Origin: Nipponacmea schrenckii | Lineage: Eukaryota; Mollusca; Gastropoda; Lottiidae | DNA length: 64,000 nt | Assembly (NCBI GenBank): GCA_030562195.1 | Contig: CM060199.1 | Location: 40,816,338 to 40,880,337, forward strand | Reading direction: 5' to 3' | Part shown: in pieces, positions 1 to 13,400 of the stretch | Numbering within the stretch: the stretch's first letter is position 1 | How the letters are laid out: each line of letters begins with the position of its first letter | Notes under the pieces: model-generated | The model's input: only the letters and a program-made list of their open reading frames with translations | What the model was told of the DNA's origin: nothing | Database searches by the model: none | Program-made: the position numbers and the translations under genes

Positions 1-872
1 TGTGTCAATGCCTCCCGTTGAATAGTAACACTACAGATTAAACCCTTGTCAGTGCCACCCGCTGAATAGTAACACTACAGATTTAACCCTGTGTCAGTGC
101 CACCCGCTGAATAGTAACACTACAGATTTAACCCTGTGTCAGTGCCTCCCGTTGAATAGTAACACTACAGATTTAACCCTGTGTCAGTGCCTCCCGTTGA
201 ATAGTAACACTACAGATTTAACCCTGTGTCCAGTGCCTCCGTTGAATATAACACTACAGATTTAACCCTGTGTCAGTGCCTCCCGTTGAATAGTAACACT
301 ACAGATTTAACCCTGTGTCAATGCCGCCCGTTAAATAATAACACTACAGATTTAACCCTGTGTCAGTGCCTCCCGTTGAATAGTAGCACAACAGATTTAA
401 CCCTGTGTCAGTGCCTCCCGTTGAATAATAACACTACAGATTTAACCCTGTGTCAGTGCCTCCCGTTGAATAGTAACACTACAGATTTAACCCTGTGTCA
501 CGTGCCTCCCAGTTGAATAGTAACACTACAGATTTAACCCTGTGTCAGTGCCTCCCGTTGAATAGTAACACTACAGATTTAACCCTGTGTCAGTGCCTCC
601 CGTTGAATAGTAACACTACAGATTTAACCCTGTGTCAGTGCCTCCCGTTGAATAATAACACTACAGATTTAACCCTGTGTCAGTGCCTCCCGTTGAATAT
701 AACACTACAGATTTAACCCTGTGTCAGTGCCTCCCGTTGAATAGTAACACACAGATTTAACCCTGTGTCAGTGCCTCCCGTTGAATAGTAACACTACAGA
801 TTAACCCTGTGTCAGTGCCTCCGTTGAATAGTAACACTACAGATTTGAACCCTGTGTCAGTGCCTCCCGTTA
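1..872. repeat. 45-bp minisatellite in NPC2 intron 1
   Basis: About 19 head-to-tail units of 45 bp, each holding 'gttgaatagtaacactacag' followed by 'atttaaccctgtgtcagtgc'. Units differ by point changes and single-base losses. The array lies upstream of the first visible NPC2 exon, so it belongs to an intron cut by the window edge. Because 45 is a multiple of 3 it yields open frames of 70-100 codons, which I regard as artefacts. About 30 bp of the unit closely match an internal part of the SINE-like family near 42.6 kb. Confidence 0.95.
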
Positions 873-1064
873 CAGTCCTCTGCTTTAGTGATTTAAGAAA
901 CAGATAATTAGGCCCTGAAAGAAAAATTTACCGACTCTCCCAGCCTTTGTATTTAGAAAGATAGTGACAAATTTGCGGACTTTTAGAAACTACTGATAAT
1001 ATTAAATAACAATTCACTAATTTACCTCGACATATTAATGTTTAATTTGTAAAATTATTTCCAG

Positions 1065-3073
1065 GTTCTGTAGATGGTACTATTAGCAATATAGAAGTAT
1101 CGTCATGTGCAAAAGAACCATGTCAATTCCAGAAAAATACCAATATCTCAGTTACTATTGACTTTACCGCAAGTAAGTACTACTGTAGTATCTTTACAAT
1201 GTCAAAGTACTACGGACCCCGTTTTATACCTTGACATAACAAAAAATCTTTTCTTGTATACATGGAAATTTGTGAAATCTAGCAATTTGATAGTTCGTAA
1301 ATTGCTGACTCCATTCCCAGCCTCTGATAGCTATTTAGACAGATAAGGCTGGAGGAACTTGCTAACTCTATTCCCAGCCTCTAATAGCTATTTGGACAGA
1401 TATGCCTGGGGAAACTTGCTGACTCTATTCCCAGCCTCTAATAGCTATTTGGACAGATATGGCTGGGGAAACTTGCTGACTCTATTCCCAGCCTCTAATG
1501 GCATTTGGACAGATATGGCTGGGGAAACTTGCTGACTCTATTCCCAGCTTCTGATAGCTATTTGGACAGATATGCCTGGGGAAACTTGCTGACTCTATTC
1601 CCAGCTTCTGATAGCTATTTGGACAGATATGCCTGGGGAAACTTGCTGACTCTATTCCCAGCCTCTGATAGCTATTTGGACAGATATGCCTGGGGAAACT
1701 TGCTGACTCTATTCCAAGCTTCTGATAGCTATTTGGACAGATATGCCTGGGGAAACTTGCTGACTCTATTCCCAGCTTCTGATAGCTATTTGGACAGATT
1801 GCCTGGGGAAACTTTCTGACTCTATTCCCAGCTTCTGATAGCTATTTGGACAGATATGCCTGGGGAAACTTGCTGACTCTATTCCAAGCTTCTGATAGCT
1901 ATTTGGACAGATATGCCTGGGGATACTTGCTGACTCTATTCCCAGCCTCTGATAGCTATTTGGACAGATATGCCTGGGGAAACTTGCTGACTCTATTCCC
2001 AGCCTCTGATAGCTATTTGGACAGATATGACTGGGTGAAACTTGCTGACTCTATTCCCAGCCTCTGATAGCTATTTGGACAGATATGGCTGGAGGAAACT
2101 TGCTGACTCTATTTCAAGCTTCTGGTACCTATTTGAACAGATATGGCTTGGGGAGAGTAAGAAAAACTAAGACACAGAAATTACGGAGTTTAGGCACCTG
2201 CGCTCGTGCAGGTTTTTTAACGTATTTTCAAACCGCTTAATTATCTCGCAATACCCTGACATTGTGAATATCTTTCAGGCTACCTGGAATAAACGGGGGT
2301 AAAATATACTTTCCCTATGCTTGTACTGTACGGAGGACGTCGGGAGCTTAATAGCAAATATACACTCCTTACGTAATGATAACCATAAAACCTCATCAAT
2401 ATCAACTTCGATTAAACTATCAGAGGTTAAATAGGTACATTGTCGGGAAATTACAATCCGAATATTTCCAATTATTGGATACAGGCTTTAATACAAAGGT
2501 AATTTGAATCATTCCTGACGATATTAGAAGTAATATTTGCTAGAAATTGTAAATTGTATTTAGAATGCTGTGTATATTATAGAGACAGTCGTATCCAGTG
2601 CTACAACAGTTGTCCATGGTATCATAGCTGGTATACCGGTACCGTTTACTTCCGTTCAGCCCGACGCTTGTAAAGATATGTCTTGTCCACTAGCCAGTGG
2701 AACCAAATACACATATAAAAATCAAGTAGCTGTATTGCCTATCTATCCTACGGTAAGCGAGTCTATTTATCCAACCGAGAATTTATCTATCTTACGGTAA
2801 GCGAGACTACCTTGACTGACTGCGATTTAGCTGTAAACAAACATGGCGGCCCCCATAAGACGCCATCTTGTTTCTCACTTTTTTTGACAACGCGTGATGC
2901 ATAAACCTTTTGAAACATATTTATGCATATAAACATATACCACTAGAAACAGTTTAGTGAAATAAGTATACTATTGTTTATTCTAGATCCAGTTGGTTGT
3001 ACAATGGGAAGTGAAAGATCAGGATGGAAAAGATTTGTTATGTTTTAAAATCCCAGTTAGAATCACTAATTAA
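1065..3073 (+). CDS. NPC2-like: NPC2/ML-domain sterol-binding protein, exons 2-4 (5' partial)
   Basis: Three exons: 1065-1172, 2583-2752 and 2987-3073 (stop TAA). Each is bounded by AG acceptors and GTAAG donors, and phases agree (1, 1, 0). They give about 121 residues, from the conserved 'GSVDG' near the mature N-terminus to 'CFKIPVRITN' at the end. Family marks are the paired cysteines in 'SSCAKEPC' and 'DACKDMSC', the 'VVHGIIAGIPVPF' strand and the last cysteine in 'DLLCF'. In animals NPC2 is a secreted or lysosomal carrier that binds cholesterol in an Ig-like fold and passes it to NPC1; molluscs and insects have several paralogues. The signal-peptide exon, with the first cysteine, lies left of the window. 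Introns 1 and 2 each contain a minisatellite. The gene converges on the lectin gene ending at 4403. Substrate is inferred from the family only. Confidence 0.93.
1295..2150. repeat. 57-bp minisatellite in NPC2 intron 2
   Basis: About 14-15 units of 57 bp with the core 'ttgctgactctattcccagc' and 'ctctgatagctatttggaca'. First and last units are more diverged. The sequence to the right, about 2140-2210, aligns with the flank of a single inverted copy at 13280-13400. The array therefore seems to be an expanded internal piece of a dispersed repeat. The open frames of 73-104 codons through it are artefacts of the period being a multiple of 3. Confidence 0.93.
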
Positions 3074-3159
3074 ATTAATTAACAAAACCAACTCTTATTT
3101 ATATTCCTTCTTATTGCTAGATACTACTTTTCAAACAACTTAGTTAATAAATCAACCAT

Positions 3160-3490
3160 ACCATTAATAAATCAATAATTGATTCAATCGATAAATCAAC
3201 CATTCCATCGATAAATCGACCATTCCATCGATAAATCAACCATTCCATCGATAAATCAACCATTCCATCGATAAATCAACCATTCCATCGATAAATCAAC
3301 CATTCCATCGATAAATCAACCATTCCATCGATAAATCAACCATTCCATCGATAAATCAACCATTCCATCGATAAATCAACCATTCCATCGATAAATCAAC
3401 CATTCCATCGATAAATCAACCATTCCATCGATAAATCAACCATTCCATCGATAAATCAACCATTCCATCGATAAATCAACCATTCAATCA
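3160..3490. repeat. 20-bp minisatellite after NPC2
   Basis: About 16 nearly identical units of 'cattccatcgataaatcaac', beginning about 90 bp past the NPC2 stop, so probably in its 3' untranslated region or just beyond. AATAAA-like hexamers occur at about 3147 and, as 'gataaa', in each unit, so the poly(A) site cannot be fixed from sequence. Degenerate relatives continue at 3660-3830. Confidence 0.93.
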
Positions 3491-3879
3491 ATAACAATGG
3501 GGAACACAATTTTATTATCTTTCGGTTGCATTGAATGTTTTAACTGATTCAAAAGGAGTTTTAGGCTCTGATTTAAATCTATAATTAGTTTTTCTCCACA
3601 AACTCTAGTTTTCATTCAATTTGAGGTTTATGAAATTGTGAACGTACATAAACCAATTATATATAATTGCTTCAATCGATAACTCACCCATTCTGGCAAA
3701 TCAATCATGTAATATATCATCCATTCATTTATCGATTCAATCAACGTTTAGCTCGATAAACCAATCATTCTTTCAATGTATCACACCATTCAATCCATAC
3801 TGAATCAATCAATCAGCTCAAAACACATTTAAAATTGTGTTTTTTCAAATCTAACAACATTTTAAAATCACAACAATGC

Positions 3880-4150
3880 GATCAAAAACACAACCATACA
3901 ATCAACAACACAACTATTCAATCAAAAACACAACCATACAATCAACAACACAACTATTCAATCAAAAACACAACCATACAATCAACAACACAACTATTCA
4001 ATCAAAAACACAACCATACAATCAACAACACAACTATTCAATCAAAAACACAACCATACAATCAACAACACAACAATGCGATCAAAAACACCACTATTCA
4101 ATCAACAACACAACTATTCAATCAACAACACAACCATGCAAAATCGCAAC
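3880..4150. repeat. 40-bp minisatellite between convergent genes
   Basis: About six units of 40 bp alternating 'caatcaaaaacacaaccata' with 'caatcaacaacacaactatt', so each unit is itself an imperfect doublet of 20 bp. It lies between the NPC2 stop (3073) and the lectin-gene stop (4403). The Asn/Gln/Thr-rich open frames here are artefacts. Confidence 0.9.
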
Positions 4151-4402
4151 CGTTCAATCGATAAATCAAAGTTTTACTCGACAAATCAATTATTCATTCA
4201 ATACATTAATCATTCAAAACTCGTTCAATAAGTCCATCAAGCGAAAAGTTTGATATCTTGTAGAGTCTTGTTTTGATATTTCATTGTCCGAAGATGAGTT
4301 TTTCCCACAAGGACACTGATGGAGCAACTTAATGGATTTTGAACTTGAAGTTGCTGATACTTCTTTGGATTTATCATTTATCAACATATCCATAGAGACA
4401 CT

Positions 4403-7400
4403 CTATATATCTGATGATCCTGAATCACTTTTATAGGAATCCAGAATTTCCTGATTTATTCCCAAAATCTGACCGGATCTGATTTCAGACACTTCCGCTG
4501 TTTTTGTTACCGCCGCTATTTTTGAAGTTACGTTTTCAGCGTCTAAAGCTTTATCGACAGTTTTGGGAGAGTCACATTGCACAATTTCTATTGAAGCAGC
4601 ATTTGGGTTACAGGTAACACCATTACTTGTGTCGTTATGTGACGTCACTTTCGGTATCACCTCAGATATCCGTTCCAGTGTAACACTGATTGTACCCGTC
4701 TGCGTCTCGCCGCCAATTTGGTTTTCCTCACTAATCGACACACTGACTCGTTTATCACTTGTTAGTGTAAAAACTTTGAGTTGTTTGTCCTCGTTAAAAT
4801 CACCATGGTAGAGAGGATTCTCGAAACCCGCTCTGTAATTCTGTTGATGACCCTCCTGGACCATACGACAGGAGTACAAGATGAAGGCAAATATGACGAG
4901 AGACAGCACAATAACCAACGCCACCAGACCCAGTATACCACGATATGTTAAACCATCTGCTTCTGAAAAAAACTAATAGAGTCAGATGTTTTCGACGCTG
5001 AGGGAGGAGGGGTGGGTTTGGTAGGGGGGGGGGATGTTCTTAACATTGAAAAAAGGAAAGAATTGTCATTGAGCTTATTGTTGGGGTGTGATTGAGAAAG
5101 ATTGTAAAGAAAGGAAAATAATGACGCCGTGGGAATGGCACATACATTGTGTAACCAAATATCGGTCTGGTAGACACATGGTTAAAGACGAGACTTCCAT
5201 TTGTCAGAATGCCACCTGACTATATTTCAAATTAAAAATTACCGAGATAAATTCTATTACCAGGCCAAGAAAACACTTTGGTAAATGTGACCACCACTTC
5301 TATTAGCCTATGATATATTGGTTGCGCCTTTGTCATATTGATAGTTGTATCTTATATCTTGACAATATGGTTTCTTCTATCGACATCTTCACGATGCCGA
5401 GGGGTAACTTATAGCTTGATGAGGCGCTGTTTCAAAACATTTGTGGAAATTTAGCATATATTCTCCCACCCTTGTGTTTCATGCTCATGATGGCACTCAC
5501 CCGAAGTTTGACTAGGGTGACGTAGCCACGGTACCGTTACAGCCTTTCCCGTGTTCCTGGTTACACAATTGATCTCTTGGTCAACCGATAAGTAAAGATA
5601 TAGTACTATCTACTTCTCTACTTTCTACCCTAATGTTTTTTGCTCATGATGGTACTCACCTTGTGTAGGACTAGGGTGAACTAGGTACGATATAACAGGT
5701 GTCGTTACAGCTTGTCCCTTGTTCCTAGTTTGCACCATTGATTTTCTAGTAGCCAACTGACTAGTCCATTGTGTCTTGGTTCCAGTAGTAATTACATGAG
5801 CAGTTGAAAACCTATCTGAAAAAATACGATAGAAACGCCGGATGTAAAGGGATTTAAATCAACCAGCCTAAATTCTACCGTTCTGCTATAATTCATAACC
5901 CAATCATGTAATCAATAGATATCGCTTGTATGGTAAAAAAAAAGTTTTTTACTGCATTATATCTCATTGAAATAAGTATTACATGGGTGATAAATGAATC
6001 TCAGAGAAGCCTCGGAGTTTTGCACTTTATTATTGTGGTGATATTTGTGACCCGCAAGAGATAAGAGATTCTCTATATATTGACTTGTGGTGATATTTTT
6101 GATATCAAGAAAGACTTGTAAGAGATTCTCTATATATTGACTTGTGGTGATATTTTTGATATCAAGAAAGACTTGTAAGAGATTCTCTATATATTGACTT
6201 GTGGTTATATTTTTGATAACAAGAAAGACTTGTAAGAGATTCTCTATATATTGACTTGTGGTGATATTTTTGATATCAAGAAAGACTTGTAAGAGATTCT
6301 CTATATATTGACTTGTGGTGATATTTTTGATATCAAAAGACTTGTAAGAGATTCTCTATATATTGACTTGTGGTGATATTTTTGATATCAAGAAAGACTT
6401 GTAAGAGATTCTCTATATATTGACTTGTGGTGATATTTTTGATATCAAGAAAGACTTGTAAGAGATTCTCTATATATTGACTTGTGGTGATATTTTTGAT
6501 ATCAAGAAAGACTTGTAAGAGATTCTCTATATATTGACTTGTGGTGATATTTTTGATATCAAGAAAGACTTGTATGAGATTCTCTATATATTGACTTGTG
6601 GTGATATTTTTGATATCAAAAAAGACTTGTAAGAGATTCTCTATATATTGACTTGTGGTGATATTTTTTATATCATTTAAGACTTGTAAGAGATTCTCTA
6701 TATATTGACTTGTGGTGATATTTTTGATATCAAGAAAGACTTGTAAGAGATTCTCTATATATTGACTTGTGGTGATATTTTTGATATCATTAAAGACTTG
6801 TAAGAGATTCTCTATATATTGACTTGTGGTGATATTTTTGATATCAAGAAAGACTTGTATGAGATTCTCTATATATTGACTTGTGGTGATATTTTTGATA
6901 TCAAGAAAGACCCGTAAGAGATTCTCTATATATTGACTTGTGGTGATATTTTTGATATCAAGAAAGACTTGTAGAGATTCTCTATATATTGACTTGTGGT
7001 GAATTTTTGATATCAAGAAAGACCTGTAAGAGATTCTCTATGTATTGACTTGTGGTGATATTTTTGATATCAAGAAAGACTTGTAAGAGATTCTCTATAT
7101 ATTGACTTGTGGTGATATTCTGATATCAAGAAAGACTTGTATGAGATTCTCTATATATTGACTTGTGGTTATATTTTTGATATCAAGAAAGACTTGTATG
7201 AGATTCTCTATATATTGACTTGTGGTGATATTTTTGATATCAAGAAAGACTTGTAGAGATTCTCTATATATTGACTTGTGGTGAATTTTTGATATAAGAA
7301 AGACTTGTAAGAGATTCTCTATATAGCTTGAATTTATAAGCTGCTTATTACTGTATTTCATATCGAGAAAGACTCGTGAGAAATTCTCTATATATTGACT

Positions 7401-10400
7401 TGTGGTTATATTTCTGATATCAAGAAAGACTTGTAAGAGATTCTCTATATATTGACTTGTGATGATATTTTTGATATCAAGAAAGACTTGTAAGAGATTC
7501 TCTATATATTGACTTGTGGTGATATTTTTCATATCAAGAAAGACTCGTGAGTGATTCTCTATATATTGACTTGTGGTGATATTTTTCATATCAAGAAAGA
7601 CTCGTGAGAAATTCTCTATATATTGACTTGTGGTGATATTTTTGATATCAAGAAAGACTTGTAAGAGATACTCTATATATTGACTGGTGGTTATATTTTT
7701 GATATCAAGAAAGACTTGTAAGAGATTCTATACTAGTGTATATTTTGAAAATTGAGATTCTTTTTTGACTTGTGTGATATTTTTCGATATCAAGAAAGAC
7801 TTGAGGATTCTCTATATATTGACTTGTGGTGATATTTTTGATATCAAGAAAGACTTGTAAGAGATTCTCTATATATTGACTGGTGGTGATATTTTTCATA
7901 TCAAGAAAGACTCGTGAGTGATTCTCTATATATTGACTTGTGGTGATATTTTTCATATCAAGAAAGACTCGTGAGTGATTCTCTATATATTGACTTGTGG
8001 TGATATTTTTGATATCAAGAAAGACTTGTAAGAGATTCTCTATATATTGACTTGTGGTGATATTTTTGATATCAAGAAAGACTTGTAAGAGATTCTCTAT
8101 ATATTGACTTGTGGTGATATTTTTGATATCAAGAAAGACTTGTAAGAGATTCTCTATATATTGACTTGTGGTGATATTTTTGATATCAAGAAAGACTCGT
8201 AAGAGATTCTCTTTATATTGACTTGTGGTGATATTTTTGATATCAAGAAAGACTTGTAAGAGATTCTCTATATATTGACTTGTGGTGATATTTTTGATAT
8301 CAAGAAAGACTTGTAAGAGATTCTCTTTATATTGACTTGTGGTGATATTTTTGATATCAAAAAAGACTTGTAAGAGATTCTCTTTATATTGACTTGTGGT
8401 AATATTTTTGATATCAAGAAAGACTTGTAAGAGATTCTCTATATATTGACTTGTGGTGATATTTTTGATATCAAGAAAGACTTCTAAGAGATTCTCTATA
8501 TATTGACTTGTGGTGATATTTTTGATATCAAGAAAGACTTGTAAGAGATTCTCTATATATTGACTGGTGGTGATATTTTTCATATCAAGAAAGACTCGTG
8601 AGTGATTCTCTATATATTTAAAAAATGGATGTGATTCTTGTTATCGTTATGGAGAAATAAATGCTGGTTTATCACGTGACAAATGACCAGACGAATATCA
8701 GAGATGGTTAGGTAAAATTGAAAAACAAACATTAGGTATGTAAATATCTAATAATCTACACTAGAATTATACTTCTGACTGTTACTGTTGGTGATCAAAG
8801 AACTCAATATGATTTCCAGCAATAATTGAGGTTGTTATAGCCCTTCAAATTATATAAACTTATCAGAACGTTCAACTAGCGCTACAGAGCGAGATGGGTA
8901 GTTGTATGGTTTTGACGGTGAATCTGTTTATTTAATGAAATGAAGCAACATAGCACATACAAGTAGACCTGAATAAAATTTCACGTCCTACCTTTAGAGG
9001 TTGTTCTGGGGATAGGTTTCTCACAGATTGAATAGGGCATGAGTTTAAAACAGGAATAGTCCATCCATCCACCCTATAATATAGTTAAACTCTATAGCAT
9101 TCACAGATATTAGGCCTTATAAATATTGCTTGCATATATAACAGAAGACAGTATGAGATAAAACACACTTCTTAATTAGCAAAGTATATAACACTTTAAC
9201 ACCAGTTCCACGTTTCGTCATCAGATAAATCGCTTCTTAATTTCAAATTTCAAGTTTTATACTGCATGCAATAAAAGAAGAAGAAAAATCTCATTTGGTC
9301 ATTTCTCAGTGCTAAGGACATTACAGCTTTAAGGATTGATACTAATTGATAAAGACTACTCTCACCTGTGGATTAATGTAGACACAGTCTTCATGACCGT
9401 TACGATTATTAGGTTGATGACGACCCCAGTTTGTGAAGGGCACAGAACGGTTGTCGACCCATTTAAATACTGATTCGTTGTTAATATCATTCAAACCAAT
9501 CCATGCCGAGTCATTGTCTAAAAGTGTAATGAAGACACGGTTCGATTTCATAAAATCTTCCCTTGAAATCAGAATTCGATTATGGTTTACTATGCGATTA
9601 GATGCCGTGAGTTCCAATTCTCCTGACGGTAAGAAACACGTTCTGATGCTGTACCATGTTTCTGAGATTCGGTCGTTGTCGGCTCTCATCACCTAATACC
9701 AAAAACTAAAGAAACCAAACAGTTTCGTCATCCGTTTGTCCAATCGCAATTTTCGTCTAAATAAATTATAAATTCCTTGTTTGAGGTATATTTAAAGGAA
9801 TTATGTGATTATCGTTCGTTTCTAGTACATCTGAAGACTTTAAATAGATTCAAGAACTAAATAAACGCCGGAAAACAAGGAATATTGTCTCTTTAAGGTG
9901 CGTCAAGGACGTCCCGAAATGTAGCACCATAAATTATTAAACTTTGAAATTAAATCAACTTACACATTGCCATTAATCCACGGATAAAATCATTTTCTAA
10001 CTGATCGTCAATGCTGACTAGACTAGCTTTCAGAGTTATACAGACATCTCGTGCCACCGTCCAGGGGTATTCTTGATCTAAAACTTGGTAACAGGAATCT
10101 TGATAGGCTGTCCAGTCCTCACCACACCCAAATATCAAACCCTCTGGAATATAAATCATAAAAATATAAAATACTCCAACTCATTTTCTTATGAAGACCG
10201 AGGGGACACGTATATTTGTAATCGCTCGGAAAGGCCCGAGGCCGATGTTTGGGAGAAAATCATTTTAGAAAACCTCTTTACAATGTCTTTGAAATTGTTC
10301 ACCCAATGCAGTTACCTGGTAGTGTTGAAGATTTGCTGACAGTCGGTGGAGTAGTAGATGGAGTTGTTTCCCCTGAAATAGTATCATTAAAAAAGGGGTT

Positions 10401-13400
10401 AAAATATAGCACTGGATGGCCCGCCTGACCGTCTTTTCTTTTGGATTGAAGATTTCACACACCTGACAGATTGATATCATCAATTCTAGAAAAATAAATT
10501 TTAGATTTTAAAATGTAAGAAAAGTGGCGCTCCCTTGTGACGACAACGAAAACCACGAGCTCTAACAACTTTTGTATTTTCTTTGACTTATGGTGTGTTC
10601 ATGTATAGTATGTGTAGTTGTTTTATTATTACCACAGGAATTCTCGAAAAGGTATTAAAGAGTTATCTTTCTTGATTGTTGAAATAAACATCTTACCACT
10701 TTTCTTACAGATAAAAGCCGTTTTATTTTGACAAGGGAAGTCACTCCATTTTCCTGATGATGTCAAAATGGCGCCACAATCTTCACCATTGCCGTTGTTA
10801 TCAGGCTGCCCTTAAAAAAAGACAGGTGATTATTTCAAAAACAAGGTTGGACTAGAATCTATTTTAGAATCAATCACATCGTGGATGAGTCACATATTAC
10901 AGAGTAACGTCCCTTGTTAGTAACGACCATGCCTCTATAGTAACGACAAGGAAAAATTGCATTTGTCTGTTAACACTCTGATCTTTCTCATCCATTTTAA
11001 CAATTGTCAATAGAATATGGCATCGTTTGCTTGGATATACGGCGAATAAATGAATAATAGGCGTGGGTTAAAATCTCGGCCAGCGTCTGAAAATCTAGCG
11101 ATTGAATAATTCTTAATAATTTCAGCCGATCTTATGGATTTGAATAGTCAGGGAATAGTGAATACGGAAGGTTCAATCAAAGGCCAACTGACAGGCCCGT
11201 AGCAAGGCCAGGGGGTCTAGGAAAGGAATTTTTTTGATACTATTCAATCAGAGTACGTCATTTGTTCTGCCCCATCACAAAAAATCGATGCCCATAAGGT
11301 AACACATCCATGACGCACGAGGATGACTCAAGGTCTTACCGTCAGACCAATTGATATAAGAGAATGGGGTATGATCAAGCCACTCCCAACCCCCTTCTTG
11401 GTTCAAATCACTCAATCCTAACCATAAATATACGCCGGGAAAATTGAGTACACTATCTGAAAAAACAAAACAAAGACAACCCACAACTATATATCTACAT
11501 GTTTAAGTCTTATAAAATCAATACTGTTTATATGAGATGATACGATGTCATTTATCCCAATAACGAAAATATTGTTCAATACTGATTATATTATGAAAGG
11601 TGTGGCCCATATACCCCAACGTTAGCTTTTATAAAAGATTATGTAAAGCAACATAATACAATTCTTATGTGTCAACATTTATATCTGGAAAATGTTTGAC
11701 TTCGGTTTGAATTTCCCATTCGGCGTTTGTGGTTTCTCATTTTCTTAAGCAGCAGTAGTATATTAGACATATCCAGTTCGAGTATAATTAATATACTATC
11801 GTTGCCAAGGGAACATGACGGTTCCTATAATTTCAGGAAATTACATCATTACATGTATAGCACGGGTGCCGAAATGTTCCAATACGCATTCTGAGACAAT
11901 CGGATGCTGATATTTAATAATGAACAATTGATTGTATATATATAAAAAAAAACTAGTGTGGTTATCAGTACCAGCGAGATAAATCTGTTCTTGTGGATTG
12001 TTGATGCTGGCTAAAACACCGCCTTGTTCTGTACAGAATGTCTTCGCCTGGAACCAATTCAGCTGGTCTTCGGGGTATTGATAACAACTTCCGGTCTGTC
12101 TACTCCACTCCCACAGGGGACCACAATTATCGCTTTTAACTGTTGGTGCTGAAAAATACAAAAATTGTCGAACTGACCGGGTGTAAGGAATGAAAGCTTT
12201 CGAATCAAAACATCGGTTAGGAAGACAAAGGTCGTCAGGTTGAGATCTATTTTACAGGTTAACCTCTATCATCTGGTGTTACTATTTGTAGAGAAGAGAA
12301 ATTCAACATCGGGAACTTTTAAACACTACTATGGAGGTGTATTCCGTTTAGCATCACCATAAAGAAATTCTACATCAGCAGATATTACACACTACCATGT
12401 ACAATAGAGAGACGATTTATGCCGTTAAGCAACATCAAAGAGAACTTCTACATCAGCAGCTACTACACTCTACCATGTACAATAGAGAGACGATTTATTC
12501 CGTTAAGCAACATATAGATTGATAGATACATTTAGGTATTTATATTTACATTGAATTGTGGGTAAAAAAGATGTCTAACCTGTATTGGTTACTTTCTGCG
12601 TTGCAACAATCTGACTTCCGGTTCCATCTGAAAAAGTATAAACAAAAGAAACATAAATGTAACGATTTACTATCGACCTTTTTTGATTCATAAAACAATT
12701 TATATCCAATTTGAATTAATGAAAAGCCTTTATCTCTTGGCACAGAAACTCTTCCGTAGTCAGCTTATATCATGCATAGTTAATCAAACGGCACACCGAG
12801 AGAGTTCCGCTTCCACTCTGCATTTAGAATTACGAAAACTGATGAGGAGGCCGAATGACATTCGCTGATTCTCGCGAGTTTTATACAGCAGAATCTGAAT
12901 AAATATGTATAGCGCTGGAGAATTTTCACGGTAAATTGATATGATGGAATAAAAGTAAATTAACAGTAGGGCCTAATTATAATATACTCATTACCTTTGT
13001 GACGCTTGCAGACAAATTGGTTGACGTCATTACATGATTTCATAGTAACTACCACACTCCATATTAAACCACAGTTCGTCTGCTGGAATTTTGGTTGCCC
13101 TGGTAACCAAGTTTCATCCCTATGTGTCAATTCAAACAATTATTTGAGTGTTTTAAATTTAAAAAAAAATTAAGATGTGTGTGTTTTTGGGAATGGCCTC
13201 CTTCCTTAACAATGACGAATTAAGAGAAATGGCGAAGTCCATCTATGATAGTCCGAGGTTCTGTGGATTCGAGGTAATAAGTTTAAAAACCCAAACCTGC
13301 GAAGGTGCGGTAAATTCCACAGGTTTTGTGGCTTAGTTTGTTTCTCTCTCCATATAGCTATCAGAGGCTGAGAATTGAGTCAGCAAATTTCGGACTTATC

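Noticed and set aside
3160..3490. CRISPR-like direct repeats
   Set aside because: Units are contiguous with no unique spacers, and the genome is that of an animal. The same holds for all other arrays here.
6333..8583. Minus-strand frames of 164-292 codons with 'NITTSQYIENLLQVFLDIK' repeats
   Set aside because: The period is 57 bp with a stop-free unit, and the array lies in intron 12 of the lectin gene. Units are broken by indels that shift the frame between neighbouring stretches.
9518..9692. Upstream extension of lectin exon 11 to an acceptor at 9693
   Set aside because: Joined to exon 10 it would put the exon out of frame. The inner acceptor at 9518-9519 restores the domain ('MAMYNDSAWIGLND').
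10463..10485. 23-nt microexon between lectin exons 8 and 9 (AG and GT borders present)
   Set aside because: Including it would shift the frame into stops. Exons 8 and 9 join in phase without it.
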